From Toxoplasma gondii ME49 (taxonomy: Eukaryota; Apicomplexa; Conoidasida; Eucoccidiorida; Sarcocystidae): a stretch of 20,306 nucleotides of DNA. The stretch lies in NCBI RefSeq assembly GCF_000006565.2, contig NW_017383215.1:1-20306 (forward strand), read 5' to 3'. The notes beneath the pieces are model-generated. The model worked only from the letters and a program-made list of their open reading frames with translations. It was not told where the DNA came from and did not search any database. Made by a program: the position numbers and the translations under genes. This document shows positions 8,010-19,557 of this stretch, piece after piece (position 1 is the first letter of the stretch; every line of letters begins with the position of its first letter).

Positions 8010-9651
8010 ACACAGGTCGCCACCTAGGTGTGCCTGGTATAGTTCGGTCGAGTATCAATGGGGCGCAATTGGCGGCATAGGCCTCAAAACTGTTCTCCAG
8101 ATTTCTCTGAAAAAACGAGAGCGGTCGACGCAGATGTTTTCTTCACAGAACTCGTCTGTGTTTTGTTCAGCTGCAAGAGCAGACCGGCGGCTGTGGAAAC
8201 GGCAGGCAATCCCGGCTTCCAATGTCCGACTCGCTCTGCTGTAACGCGGTAACCCTGGTGAAGGTGAGCCTCTGTTTTAAACAAGGGGGCCAGGCTTCAT
8301 CGCGCTCTTTGGCCATGCTGCTGCATACAAGGAGTGTTCGGGGTTAGCGTATTTTTCCAATTTATCGGGAGAAACCACCAGTCTCGAACCGCATCAATAC
8401 TCAGCGGCTCCTCGACCGGAGAGACACACCCATGCTGGGGGGCGCATTTTGCCGGAACATGTGTTACCAAACATGAGGCTTATGAAATTCATTGGCCAGG
8501 AATACGCGGAGGTCATGATCTGAATAGTAGGGGAAAACACCAACGCCCTGCTCCCCCCCCCTCCGCTGATATCCAATGACGCACCTGCCGAGACCGCTTA
8601 CATCATACTGATCCTCTCCGCGACGCAGTGTCTAGAGATCTGTCGCTTTCTGCGGAGCCGTATCATCCAGTTAAAGAGGACAGCAACGCAGGGAGTCGAG
8701 ATAGACGAAAACAACCGGCAGTGGTGGTAAGTCATATCATGGAAGCACACAGTATTCCATCACTGGTCCTCGAACATGGCATCATACGCAACGAACACAC
8801 AAGACAGATAGCCATTCTCAAAAATCCTGTACAACCAATGGGGTGTTGATCCTGATCGACCGAGTTCTCGCTACGGCAACAGCCCTAACGTAACTGTTGT
8901 GCCGGACAGTTGCTAGTTTGCCATCTGGAAAGTTGCGGCTGTGTCCGTTTGCGACTGGAATTACCAGTCACACCTCATACCCAGTGCGCTTCAAGATTAT
9001 TCACCTCGTCGCGACTCCGCCAGCACCAGTTCAATCACCGACTCACCCCGCTCCCTACACGAACGATGGAGTCATAGACGTGTGGACTAGTGGCAGCAGC
9101 TTCTTACGTTCCCCGTCCATTTTTGGCGATAGTGACCAGTGGCCCGTAAATGGCTAGCCGGCACTCACGAGGCACCGTCATTTAAATACTTGCACGGAGA
9201 CACATAGTTGCATATCTTGGTTCAAATGCCATATGCGCAGAGTGCACGCAGCTACCGACGGGGCAAAGCCAGTCTTGTCATCTCCGTTTGGCTGCAGGCT
9301 GAGTCGGGATAGAGAGAAAACGTTGAAACACGGGGCTGGGTGCAAGAAATTTAATCCGCCCCTGTTTCTCGTATACTGTCATGTGTCATCCAAAACTAGG
9401 CTTTTGACAAAGGGAGTGGATCGAGACGTGATTCTCCACCTCCGTTTCTCTGATGTTCGGCCCATCCCTGAGACCGACGCCTGAAACACGAGTGCATGGA
9501 AAAAGATGGATATTTGCCTTCTCGTGCGTTTGATGTGGGCGAAGTTTACTAAATGACAACTTTTGTGCGGATGCTTCGGTGTGTGCTTCCGTTCACTCAA
9601 TAACTCAGAATCACTTCAGCCTGAATCCGCGTGTCCCCCTGCTGTGCAACC
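8010..9651 (+). other. Spacer 2, distal part upstream of copy 3; no gene seen
   Basis: 8010-8330 is unique in the window and would be upstream DNA of the minus-strand gene. From about 8400 the sequence again resembles the other spacers: about 8590-8690 resembles 2080-2180, about 8915-9040 is a diverged form of block B, and 9111-9175 resembles 2577-2645, 11862-11930 and 18820-18890. A run of nine C lies at about 8563-8571. The conserved leader and signal-peptide region seen before the other copies were not found ahead of copy 3. Confidence 0.5.
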
Positions 9652-10499
9652 ATGGGCGGGGGCCCGGTGCGGTTACACGGCGAGGCAATGATGTTACATG
9701 ACGAGGTCCTGGTGGTTAAAATTGAGAAAGAGAGGACTGTGTCATTAGCTGCGGGATGAGAGCACCATGAAGCGTCTTATCCCGGGTGTTGAACCGAACG
9801 AACTGCTCGACCAGGGTCTTGTCGTTCCACAGGATGATGATCGTATTTCCAATATACCCGGGTGGTTTCCTGCAGGCAGCGGATAATTCATCCTCCCCGT
9901 TGTTGCATCCATTGGCACACGCCGCATGGCATCCTCACGTTTTGGCCAAACTTGTACATTACCCGCCACTTGGTGCAGATCGTTTCATTGCTGCATGACC
10001 AAGGCGTTGTTCACAATGACTTGAAACCTGAAAATATCCTGCTCAGCGCAGAAGGCACGGCTGCAACCGGGTATTTTGGCTGGCGAGCGCTATCGGAGTT
10101 AAATCGAGAGTAAAAGGCACTGATATATACATGTTTACATGGACGCAAGAATCGCAGCAGCAAGCATTGGTCGACGAGAAATCGTCATGCTTACACAGAA
10201 GGATGCATGAGCATTATGAAATCTTCTCTTTAAGGTTGTGGCGTCAAACGTATCCATTCAGATTAGATTCCGTCTCCGCCGCGACGGCGCAAGAGGTGAA
10301 GCAGTTCACCATTACGTGTGCACAGAAGACTACGCCGCAACCCGACATCCACTCGTGCACAGGAGTCCCCGTTGAGGTCCGGAAAATCTTCACGGGATTT
10401 TTACATAGGTTCGTCGAAGATCGACGTCTCCCCGGTGAGGTTGCAGAGGAGTTCCTTGCCGCTACACACGCTGGTGGTATCGAGGGGCCTGATCAGTAA
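9652..10499 (+). pseudogene. Copy 3: decayed kinase relic
   Basis: These are kinase remnants in three frames without signal peptide or N-terminal extension. About 9652-9757 holds a shortened N-lobe: M-G-G-G, then L-V-V-K with the beta-3 Lys at 9718-9720. 9758-9886 continues in another frame with M-K-R-L-I-P-G, matching V-K-R-A-L-P-D of copy 4, and stops at TAA 9884-9886. About 9900-10113 has changed frame again and keeps Y-I-T-R, H-N-D-L-K-P-E-N (Asp at 10018-10020), but D-F-G has become Y-F-G (Tyr 10072-10074). The third frame, to TAA 10497-10499, keeps only I-F-T-G-F-L and F-L-A-A-T. The D-A-W site is lost. About 20 residues of the helix C region are missing. No single frame can give a kinase, so this is the most degraded copy. 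Confidence 0.8.
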
Positions 10500-12583
10500 G
10501 TAGTAGCGGATAGTACGAATGCGTGTTGTCCGTCTCAGGGTCTGTGATACAGTTCCCTGACGCTGAAGGAGTTGGCTTCACCAATTCAACAACCAAGAAG
10601 TCGGGGCCTCTCACTGGACACCACAGGCTGCTCAGAAGACAGCGCAGATGATGGTGTTTTTGTCAGGTATTGCTTGCAGAGTTGCCTTCTGCGACTGAAA
10701 AAGCTCTCAAATGAGCAGGATGTGATTAGTAGATCTGGGTCCATCCTTTGTGCATGGTGGCTGAGAGGAGGTGCGAGACTTCTGGAATACCGTGAACACT
10801 AAGGGTCAGAGTGCTGGGAACGTTATTTCTCTGGGAAGCGTGTGTCATGGATAAAGTTCATTGTTTTCTTGCCAACAGTATCAAGGAATCTCCTGCGACG
10901 TTTGCTACGTGGTGCTGGACTCGTAAACGGGTCGGTTTTGTTTGCATGAAACTGCGTCGCTGTGCTGTGTCCGATACGGATGTTCGGATCAAGCAATAAG
11001 GCACTCTACCCAGCGAGCTGTGTGTGAACGACACATCTGGTACTTTTTTTACCACCAAGCAGGCCATGGGTCATGAAGACCTGTATCGACACGCACGCGT
11101 ACGTGGACAAACGCTGCTGCATAAGTAATTCAGAGTAGTCACGGCTCGAGAGGGAAGCAACGTTTACTTTCAGAAGTGACTACTAGTGAAACACAGACAG
11201 CAAGAAAGATACGGATTAGTATACAGGTGGACAAACCCCGAGGTGTTTCCGCATGTTGGCAAGATTGCGGTGCGTGCGAGGTCTGAATCCGAGTATAAAC
11301 ACCACCTCCCCGCTATCCCCCAGTGTTATCAGGAGCCGTACCAGCGGAGACAGGTTACACCATGCTGGGTCCCACGACACAGACAGATCGGTGACTTTCT
11401 GTGGCACATCGACATCAAGCAAAGAATGACAGCGACGAAAGATGTCATGAGAAAAGACAACAGCAGCTGGCAGCGGGGGTCATTCATTTCGTTGGCATAC
11501 ACAGTGTCACCTTCTTTGCCGTCGAACATGGCGTCGTTCGCAGGCGACGGTGCAGAACGGTAACGCTTGTAAAGAAACTTGTACTAGAAATTGTGTGGAG
11601 AACTTGCTCAACCTGTTCCTCGCCACGGATAGTCTCCCCCCGTAGCCGTTGTGTAGGAGAGTTTACAGTTTGCCATTAGGAAGGCTGCAGGTGTACGTTT
11701 CGTCTCGAATTGTCAGCCCCCCAGCGCATGCCTCGTCAGCTTGTAGATGAATCACCATCTCACAGCTTCTTTAGCATAGGCACATATCCAATACTTTCCT
11801 AACGCTAATGGTTGAGTCGTCGAAGAGCGGACGAATGTTCTCAACGTGGTGCGCTCCCCTTCCATTTTTCTATCGGCAGTGACCCGTCCCCTGCAGCTGG
11901 CTAGTTGGCACTCGCGAATCACAGCCAGCAGAGCCCGTGCACAGAGTCACTCAGAGTCGCGTGTATTGCTCAGCCCACCAACCCGTGGACGTGTTAAACA
12001 GGACAAGGCAAGAATCATAAAAAATTCTTTTCGGAGTACGTCCGCAAGCACTGATTCTCCATAGGGGGACAGCCCTTGACGGGCATTATTGTACGTTTTC
12101 CTCAGTCACCGCCGACGGCGTAAAGCCAGTCTCTCAATTTACGCTTGGGCGCTGGCAAGACCAGGATTGAGCCCTCTCGTTAAGGTTCCCTAGGGCGAGA
12201 GATCTCATTGGCTTCTGCTTCGTTGAGATTTTACCGTGGCAACGGAAATCAGGCTTTAAACGAAAGGTGCGTATTGTCCCGGGTTTCTCAGCCACTGTTG
12301 CCTCTAATGTGTGATGCATGATCCCGACTTCAAAGTACCCTTGAACGTCGTTGTGTCCATCTACAGACGTGGCTCGATCAAATGCGTTCCTGTTTCTAGT
12401 CTCCTGCCAATAACCCTTCCAGGCTGTACGAGTGAAAAACACGCATACCTCGCAGCTTACTTCCTCCCCAAATTCCTTAATATCACATCAGCCGAGTAGC
12501 CACCCGCCGCCGCTCGAATGCAACTACCAGCGGGGAGCTATATCCTGTTTGGATGGAGCGTCAGGCAACGTGGTTGTACGAAG
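10500..12583 (+). other. Spacer 3 between copies 3 and 4; no convincing gene
   Basis: About 10755-10830 aligns with 14440-14515 of spacer 4 (shared GTGCATGG start and ACTTCTGGAA-like run). 11057-11180 matches the start of block A, but the rest of block A is absent. 11330-11560 resembles 8390-8560. 11862-11930 is the block shared with 2577, 9111 and 18820. 12110-12400 resembles the pre-gene regions of copies 2 and 6. The last 90 bases form the conserved leader of copy 4, with its core at 12554-12571. Open frames here are short and not kept between spacers. Confidence 0.55.
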
Positions 12584-14204
12584 ATGAAAAATACTCTGTT
12601 GTCACCTGTTGGTTTCTTTACCGCTCTCGCTGTACTTATAGAATGCCACCTGTGTGACCGGTGTGTTGCTCATCATGGCAGCAGCACTGATGGATCAGGC
12701 CTACGGCCCCCTCAAGAGGTCGACTCGGCACCACGAACGCCGTCGATCGCTGTTAAAGAGCTTGCCACGTTTCCTGGAGATGACATTCAGACGTCATCTC
12801 AAGAATTGCCCGGCTATGAACTTTGGACCAGGGAACAATCAGGGGCATCTGTGCGTGTTGGGTTTCCGCAGAACGCCGAAAGTTTTCTGACACAAAGAGA
12901 AGCGAGAGACGAAATCGCGAATGCTCACGAGCTCGTCGCTGTAACTCCAGAAGGCGATGCGTGGAATCACAGTGGTGTTGTCCCCGAGGAGCAGACTGTC
13001 ACGCCTGCTTCAGGTAGCTTCATTCAGAGGCAAGCCGCGCATGCACCGCCTTCGACTCGATTGACGCCCGTGGACCGCCGTGGCAGGTCACACACAGTGT
13101 CAGCTGTCAGACGGCGGGTGACCGTGGAAGACGATATGCGACCGGACCAATCGGCAGCCATGCATGCAGTGTTCAGCATTTGGAGGAGGCCTGGTTCTGA
13201 AGGCTAAGAACAAATGGGGTAGAACACGTTACACGCTACAGGGACCCGCAACATTCTTAGGAATGGGAGCCGAGGGCATTGTTGTACGTCTAAATCAGGT
13301 GAAAAGCGACCGGGAAAGATCGGTGACACCGGTGGCAGTCAAGCTGTGCCTCATTCGTGCAGCAGTGTTCTCGGGGCTGACATGGTGGAGAAAACGAAGG
13401 ACCAGAACAGAACTAATGAAACTGTTTCTGTCGAACGAGAATTCTGTGAAGCGTGCTCTACCAGATTTGGACCCGGCCGAAATGCTAGAGCACGGTCTCG
13501 TCGTTCCACATCATGCTGAGCTTGTTTCCGGTATGCCCACGTGGTTTGCCGCGGGCGACTCATTTTTTGTATTACCCGTTGTTTCTGTGTCTCTCTTTTA
13601 CTTGCGACCTCGAAACGGTCGTGCAAAACCCGTTGACCTTTTGGGCGAAGATGTACATTACCCGCCAGTTGCTAAAGAGTATTGCGTGGATGCATCAAAA
13701 AGGCATTTCTCATAATGACTTGAAGCTTGAGAATGTCCTGCTCAGTGCAGACGGAAGGGTTGCCATCGGCGATTTGGTTTTTCAAGCCCCTTCGGGGCTT
13801 CGTTGCCCATCAGGGGCACTCATCTATACATGGACCCCGACAGCTCAGAAGCATTTTTTGAACAACGAGAGAACGAAATCACTCCCCACAGAGATGCATG
13901 GGCGACTGGAGTCCTTCTTTTCTATCTGTGGTGTGGCGTGTTTCCATTCGGGTTACAGAATGTCGCTAACGCGAGTCCGCCACAGGTGATGAGGGTCACA
14001 GTCATGCATGCAAGGACTACCAGGCCGCCGCCCAACTTCCGGCTGTGTCGGCGCATCCCGCGTGAGGTTCGGAACCTCGTTACCGGATTTCTGCAGTGGA
14101 ACGAGGAAGCTCGGCGTCTTCCCAGCGATGTTGCCGACGCGTTCCTTGCCGCTACGGACGACGGTGGTAGAGAGGCGCGTCGGATAAGAACGCATCAATT
14201 TTGA
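12584..14204 (+). pseudogene. Copy 4: full-length rhoptry-type kinase with three frame breaks
   Basis: ATG 12584 opens a signal peptide (M-K-N-T-L-L-S-P-V-G-F-F, ending near C-V-A) and the N-terminal extension, up to a stop at 13205-13207. The kinase domain is in a second frame from about 13179, with a canonical glycine loop G-M-G-A-E-G-I-V and V-A-V-K (Lys 13341-13343). About 13600-13772 is in a third frame and holds Y-I-T-R and H-N-D-L-K (Asp 13717-13719). From about 13776 it returns to the second frame with R-D-A-W, L-W-C-G, F-L-Q-W and F-L-A-A-T; TGA is at 14202-14204. Alignment to copy 5 puts losses of 2, 2 and 1 bases near 13178, 13590 and 13774. Allowing for these, the length is about 541 residues, usual for the family. 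It is the only copy with the third loop glycine. Decay seems recent, because the protein sequence is otherwise well kept. Confidence 0.85.
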
Positions 14205-14756
14205 GATCAGCGCCGGCTGAATGCATGCCTAAGAGTTGGAGCTCCCAGGCATGGCGGAAGTGTCTCCACCAGACAAGCAACGAGCAAGATGGTGTCGCAC
14301 ACTAGACATCGTCGGCTGCGAAGGCGACAGTGCAAATGGCGGGCTTGCGTGGCCGTGTGTGGAATGCAGAGATGTGCTCTGCACCTGATGAACATGATTG
14401 TCCGTACTCCATATCGCGTGCTGATTGTACCATTCGATGTGCATGGCGAGTGAGGGAAAGTGGGACGCTTCTGGAAATACTGTGAACAGCAGGAAACAGA
14501 GCGGTGGGGACGCCTAGACACCGACACATGAGCTTTTATGCTTTTACAGATGTGCCTCACAAAATCAGTTTTATTGCCTTCTTTTGGAGGAATCCCGTGG
14601 GGCATGGGCATCGTCATGTTCACGGTGTAAAAGGTTGACTTCACCTGTAAGTGTGCGCGGCTGTGCTCAGTGAGAAATGAAGATGCTCGCGTGAAACTCT
14701 ATGGCAGTCCACCTAATGAGGCGTCTCTTGCAGTAACGCTTATAGGCCGACAATTC

Positions 14757-15245
14757 AAGCAGGCAATGGACCAAGTAGACACGGCTCGTCAGACGTACGT
14801 AGATAACTGCTGAAGGAGAAGTAACCCATGATTGTCATCGCTCGAGAGAAAATAGTGGTTGTACGTTTATGTGACTGCTTGTGGCAGAACCCACAAGGGA
14901 ATGCAGAAATGAATACGCAGGTCAAATTGATGATACATTTATCTGCCTCCTGACCTCTTATACAGCTACCCTGTCAGCTCAAGGACACTTCTCTAGTCTC
15001 CTGCCGACTGGCGTGTTCAGGAAGTTCACTAACGTTAGGCGGACGTGCTGCAACCATTCAATTGTTTGTCTCGCGCGTTCCCCTCTTCCGTTCTCGCCTC
15101 CCTGCCACTGCGTTCTTTCGTGTGACGCACACTTTGTCGATTACAATGCATCACTCACAAGGGCCCGCCACAATGCCGCAGTCGCAGTGCTGCGTTCTGT
15201 GTATGAAAAATACAGGGAATGGCGTAGAACATGAGCCAGTTTCTT
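14757..15245 (+). repeat. Spacer block A, second copy
   Basis: This pairs with 1097-1600. The shared anchors occur in the same order, including gaacccacaagggaatg and a GTCGATTACAATGC run near the end, with scattered substitutions and a few indels. The partial third copy is at 11057-11180. It marks the spacer as part of the duplicated unit. Confidence 0.55.
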
Positions 15246-16053
15246 CATATTTTTCTGTAACAGCCAAAATCGGGGTAACTGAGGATCTGTGTCTCCTGTG
15301 ACTTCTTCACGTATGATGTGTGTGCTTTGGGCGGTTGAGAGAGAAGGAACTGTGGAATCCGCAGGTGACGTAATCTCGAATCTTCAACGCCCTTTCCGTT
15401 TGTCGGGAAAACCAGGTGACGTCGGTGAAGCAGCCTCTGTGACAAGAGGAAGAGACTCTCTTTATGTTTGGAAATCGGAAGTGTTCCGGGCCAGCACTTT
15501 TTTCGCATTTGACTTGAGAAAATGCAGAGCACTTACACATCCATGCTGCTGGAGACGCTTCCCGTAGGAGCTGTTCTCAAGACACGATATTTGCATGAAA
15601 TCCAACTGCTGGGGGACACTTGTTTTCTTGTTCTGAGTTTGTGGGAAACGCATCAGTGCAGGTGAGAACCCGAGACTGAATCAGGTTTCTTGCGCTAGAC
15701 TTTCCCGCGACACAACAGATAATCTGCCCTTTAAAATTGTGCAATTAAATGCAAAATGAATACCAAATTCACGCCCACTGAATAAGCTCCCATGAATAAG
15801 CAACTGCAATCCCCTCTGTCACTCTGCAGCATTGTGCCAAGAAGAAACGCTGCGCAAGACACCGGCAGAAACCACAAACCAGCGGGGGTGGTCACATGTG
15901 CTGGGCACATCAGGTGTTGACAAATTCCTCATCGAACCTGACGTGGTACGCAGGAAACGAGGTCAGCATGTGTGCAACAAATTGGGCATGGAACGCATAC
16001 GTCTGGCTTCTCGTTAGAATTAGCCCCTCGCTTAGCTGTTTTGTCGGAGAGCT

Positions 16054-16192
16054 GCCAGTTTGCCACCTGGAGTGGTGGCGCTCTGTCTGTCTGCTACTGG
16101 AATTACAAGCCCCGCCAAGCGAACCTAGTGCATTTCAAGATCGATCACAAGACGCCCCTCCGCCAAAACCAGCATAATCACAAGACATCACT
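16054..16192 (+). repeat. Spacer block B, second copy
   Basis: This aligns without gaps to 2381-2519 at about 90% identity by eye. Sequence on both sides is much less similar, so the block stands out as an island of either constraint or recent exchange. Confidence 0.6.
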
Positions 16193-16647
16193 TGCCCTAT
16201 AATTAGGAGAGAGGTGTAGCTGATGGGCAATTGTTCCTTGCCCTTTGCGTCTTGAATGTTCGTAGCAACCATTCTCCCACATGTGGCTAGTCAGCGGTCA
16301 TGAGGCAGTGCAGGTCCGGTTCTTGCACCGTCATACGAGATCACGTCTCGTGTATCTGCTCTACAAAGCCACGGACGTATCAGAGGGGGGAAACGCTGAT
16401 TATGCGCAGTGTCTACGTTTGAGAAGGCATCCAAAACCATTAAGAAGTCGCAAAAGGGCAACTTACCCGTTTCATCGCCGACATTTACGTTCGATTACCA
16501 CATCAAGGAGCGCAGACATGTGAGAATATATGTGGATGGCGAAAACTGGCGCCGCATCAATTGTACATTCACCTCCAATATATGCAACTGCCCTCAAGAA
16601 CCCGTATCCTGTATCATTGGAGCGCCACTCAACGTGATTGCGTGAAA

Positions 16648-18298
16648 ATGAAAAAAGCTGTGCTGCCACGTGTCGGTTTGTGTTTTATTGTTGCTATGCT
16701 TCTAAAGCGCTATCCGTCAGATCAATGTGTTGCTAATCTTGGCAGCACCCCAAATGAATCAAGCATAAGGCGCCCTGGAGAGGCCGACTCAGCACCACAG
16801 GGGTCACCTACAGCTATAAATGAGCATCTTGGGAAAGCATACGGCGACCGTCGGAGACCGATACAAGGTACGACTCACACCAGAATATGGCCCAGGGGGC
16901 GGTTATGGGCATTGTCGCGATTACCTGCTGCAGAGCGAGAGTTGTTGGAGGGGGCATCTGAGGACCTTACGTCGGGGGTCAGAGGAGTTCTGACAAAGAA
17001 AGGAACGAGAGCGAGAACGACAAAACGCCACGATCTCGTCGCTGTGACGTCGGGAGAACATTACTGGAACCAAGGGCTTGTCTACCACGAGGAACAGACA
17101 GCGCCACATGTTGCAGCTTCTAGCAGTTTCATGCAGAGCACCACTTCTCTTGCTACGCCTGCTGACCTGAACGCTCCGGTTGACACCCAGGGACAGCTCG
17201 ATATCAACAGCGTCCTGAAGAATCGACCTCCCGCAGAGGCACAGCTCCCGCCTCGCGAGATTGCAGCCAAAACCCATTTCGAAGCAATGTTTGCCAAAGG
17301 CCTGCAACTGACGGTTGAATCCATATTCACCGGAGAAACCTTTACCCTGACAAAACCGGCCCGTTTCTTAGGATGGGGATCAACGGCGATTGTTTTTGGT
17401 TTGCACCGCGTGAAAGTGGGCGGAGCAAGTGCTCCACAACAATTGGCAGCTAAGATAAACGTCAGGAGTTTGCAAGAACTGCAACATCTTTCCTCGTCTC
17501 AGAAAAAAAACGGCTCTTGAGGATATACAAGAACGTTTTCTCCGGGAAGAGAGCTCAGCGAGGAATGCGCTGCAACATGTGACCCCAGAAACGGCTCTGG
17601 AGCACGGTGTCCTCTTCCCAGTTGATGTTTGCCGTATTTCTAAATTGTTCTCCGGATTTCGTGCAGGCATTTCCTACGTAATACTTCCTGTTCTAGCATT
17701 GTTTCCTGTTTTTACTTGCGACCTCCAGCAGGTCGTTAAGAGTGGCCTATCACGTGCGGCGAAGTTGTATATCACCCGGCAGCTGCTGCAGGCTGTTGCG
17801 TGGCTACATGCCAATGGCGTGGCTCACAACGACTTGAAGCTAGAGAATGTCCTTCTCAGTGCAGAAGGAAAGGCTGTCATTGCGGATTTTGGTTTCGCAG
17901 TGAAGCTTGGAACCGCATCAGCCATTCAGTTCACTGCTCCCTATTTGGATCCGCAAACCGCAGAGGCAGTGCTTCAAAAGAAAACGAAAACGACCGCGAG
18001 TGAGGAAAGAGATGCATGGGCGTTAGCAACTCTCCTGTTTTTGCTTTGGTGTGGATCGTTTCCATACGTATCGGATGAGCAGGCCGACCTCCCCACCAGC
18101 GACTTGCTGAAATTGCTGGTGACACTGGGAAAGACAGAAAAGCCAGCGCCGAACTTCCATCTGTGTAAAGACCTCCCACCTGCGGTGGGACATCTCGTAA
18201 CCGCATTTCTACAGTGGAACAGCGACAATCGGTCTCGCCCCGGGGATGTTCTTGACGATTTCCTTGCTGCTACAGTGTCCGAAGGAGCGAGCGCCTAA
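16648..18298 (+). CDS. Copy 5: near-intact rhoptry-type kinase, one frame break in an A8 run
   Basis: This is the best-preserved full-length copy, about 549 residues if the single frame break is discounted. The signal peptide is M-K-K-A-V-L-P-R then hydrophobic, ending near C-V-A. The extension has the basic patch K-K-G-T-R-A-R-T-T-K-R and L-N-A-P-V-D. Kinase motifs are G-W-G-S-T-A-I-V (residues 242-249), A-A-K (Lys269), H-N-D-L-K-L-E-N (Asp395, Asn400), D-F-G (Asp413), D-A-W (Asp455), F-L-Q-W and F-L-A-A-T; TAA is at 18296-18298. All residues needed for ATP-Mg binding and phosphotransfer are present. The HRD Arg is Asn. At 17503-17510 a run of eight A shifts frame and gives a stop at 17518-17520. 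Seven A would be in frame, and the protein alignment to copy 2 continues on both sides. Expected role by family: secreted rhoptry effector acting on host cell or vacuole. ATG 16648 is chosen by the signal peptide and by alignment. Confidence 0.85.
17503..17510 (+). other. A8 homopolymer frame break in copy 5
   Basis: Eight A lie between C-A-G and C-G-G. The upstream frame ends at TGA 17518-17520, and the downstream frame carries the rest of the kinase. One A fewer rejoins the two. It could be a true +1 mutation, an assembly length error, or a site of polymerase slippage. Confidence 0.75.
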
Positions 18299-19557
18299 GC
18301 GAGTGTATGAAATGGAAATCCATGTTACCCGCATCCAGGTCTCAGCACCAGCGATCCCAAAAACATGCTATTGCCTCCACCACTCGATCAACCAACAAGA
18401 CGGGGCAGTTCGGTTGACTTCATCAGCTGCGAAAGCGACAGTGTCAGAGCCGCGGGAGGCCGGGCGTCTTCGATCACGCGGCAACATTGGCGATGGTCGA
18501 CGGCAGACTTAAACCCATTCTGGCGGCGACACATGCATTGGTACTTGTTCTCAAACAGGAGATGTCTCTGAAGTTCAAGCGTTAAGACGACGCAACACTC
18601 GGGGTCCGATTCTGAAACATTTACCCAGGCCTGTTGCCCCCATCAGTATCTGGTGCCTCACCAGCAAACGTCAAACTGAAGTCGCAGCATAGAGCCAATA
18701 TGGGACAGTGACGCACGCCAACACTCTGCGAAAACCAGCGTAATCACAGAACCGCAACTTTCGTACGTTCATGATGGATTCGTAGAGGGGTGGTCGCGTA
18801 ACTGCAGCTTCACACGTTCTCCCGTCCATTTTCTCTGGGTGGTGACCCCTGCCCCGCAGCTGGCTAGCTGGTGCTTCCGAGTCAAGAGCGTGTTGAGTCC
18901 CTGCTTGGGGTCCTTCAGTTGCTTGTGATGCTGCCACGCAAAACGACAAACATGTTAGGGACCAGAAGGCACCAATTATACAGAGCATTTGTTTTGTCAA
19001 AGGGCGTAAAGGAATCGATGCTTCACAGAGAGACAAATCGTGCCAGCCTGTATCGTGTTTCGTCGGTCGTCGCTACAGATGGCGAGAGGCCGTGTCATTT
19101 GACAGCTTGCGCCCTGGCTGAGACAAGATTGAGACCACTCGCTGAAGTTCGCGACTAATGGCATGGAACATCATTATTTTCTGTAGCCGGGAGAGTATGC
19201 TACGGCATCCAAAACAAACGTTAAGACGAACGGTGTGGACAGACAAGCGGTTCTCCACCAGCCTTCCCGCCGTTATGTGCAGTGTCTGACGCCGACTTCC
19301 AAGCACCCTCGGTCGCCGCCGTCATTATCCACGGATGTGACTGGATTACATGGACTCCTCCTCATCGTTCCGCGCAATTAATGTGTCTGTTTTAGCTAAA
19401 AAAATCGGAGAACTCGCAGAGTTTGTAGCATATTCCCCTCTGCCAATCGTTACTTCCCACGTCACCCGAGCAACGACCAACAGTCGCTCGTATGAAACTA
19501 CCCTAGGGGACCTAAATCCTGCACCCTTGAAGCGCCAGGCAACGCGACCGCGTGAAA
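18299..19557 (+). other. Spacer 5 between copies 5 and 6, the shortest; no gene seen
   Basis: 18299-18440 is the 3' region shared with copies 1 and 2. 18700-18790 is a shortened, diverged part of the block B neighbourhood. 18820-18890 is the block shared with 2577, 9111 and 11862. 19060-19330 resembles the pre-gene regions of copies 2 and 4. 19470-19557 is the conserved leader with its core at 19528-19545. Block A is absent, which accounts for much of the shorter length. Confidence 0.55.

Larger units (their letters stand above)
14205..16647 (+). other. Spacer 4 between copies 4 and 5; no convincing gene
   Basis: About 14440-14515 aligns with spacer 3. 14757-15245 is the second copy of block A. 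15246-15830 shows no match I can see elsewhere in the window. 15840-16000 has weak similarity to 11450-11560. 16054-16192 is the second copy of block B. About 16490-16647 includes the more diverged leader of copy 5, with its core at 16618-16635. Short frames at 14881-15234 and 15896-16177 are discussed with blocks A and B and are not called as genes. Confidence 0.55.

Noticed and set aside
8084..8284. Possible first exon for the minus-strand gene
   Set aside because: It starts with TTG, has no signal peptide, and I saw no convincing splice pair to the main frame.
8563..8571. C9 run as a programmed slippage site
   Set aside because: It lies in a spacer with no supported gene around it.
15896..16177. 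Frame of 93 codons over block B as a gene
   Set aside because: The frame is not kept in the diverged third copy, and most differences from the first copy are at first codon positions.
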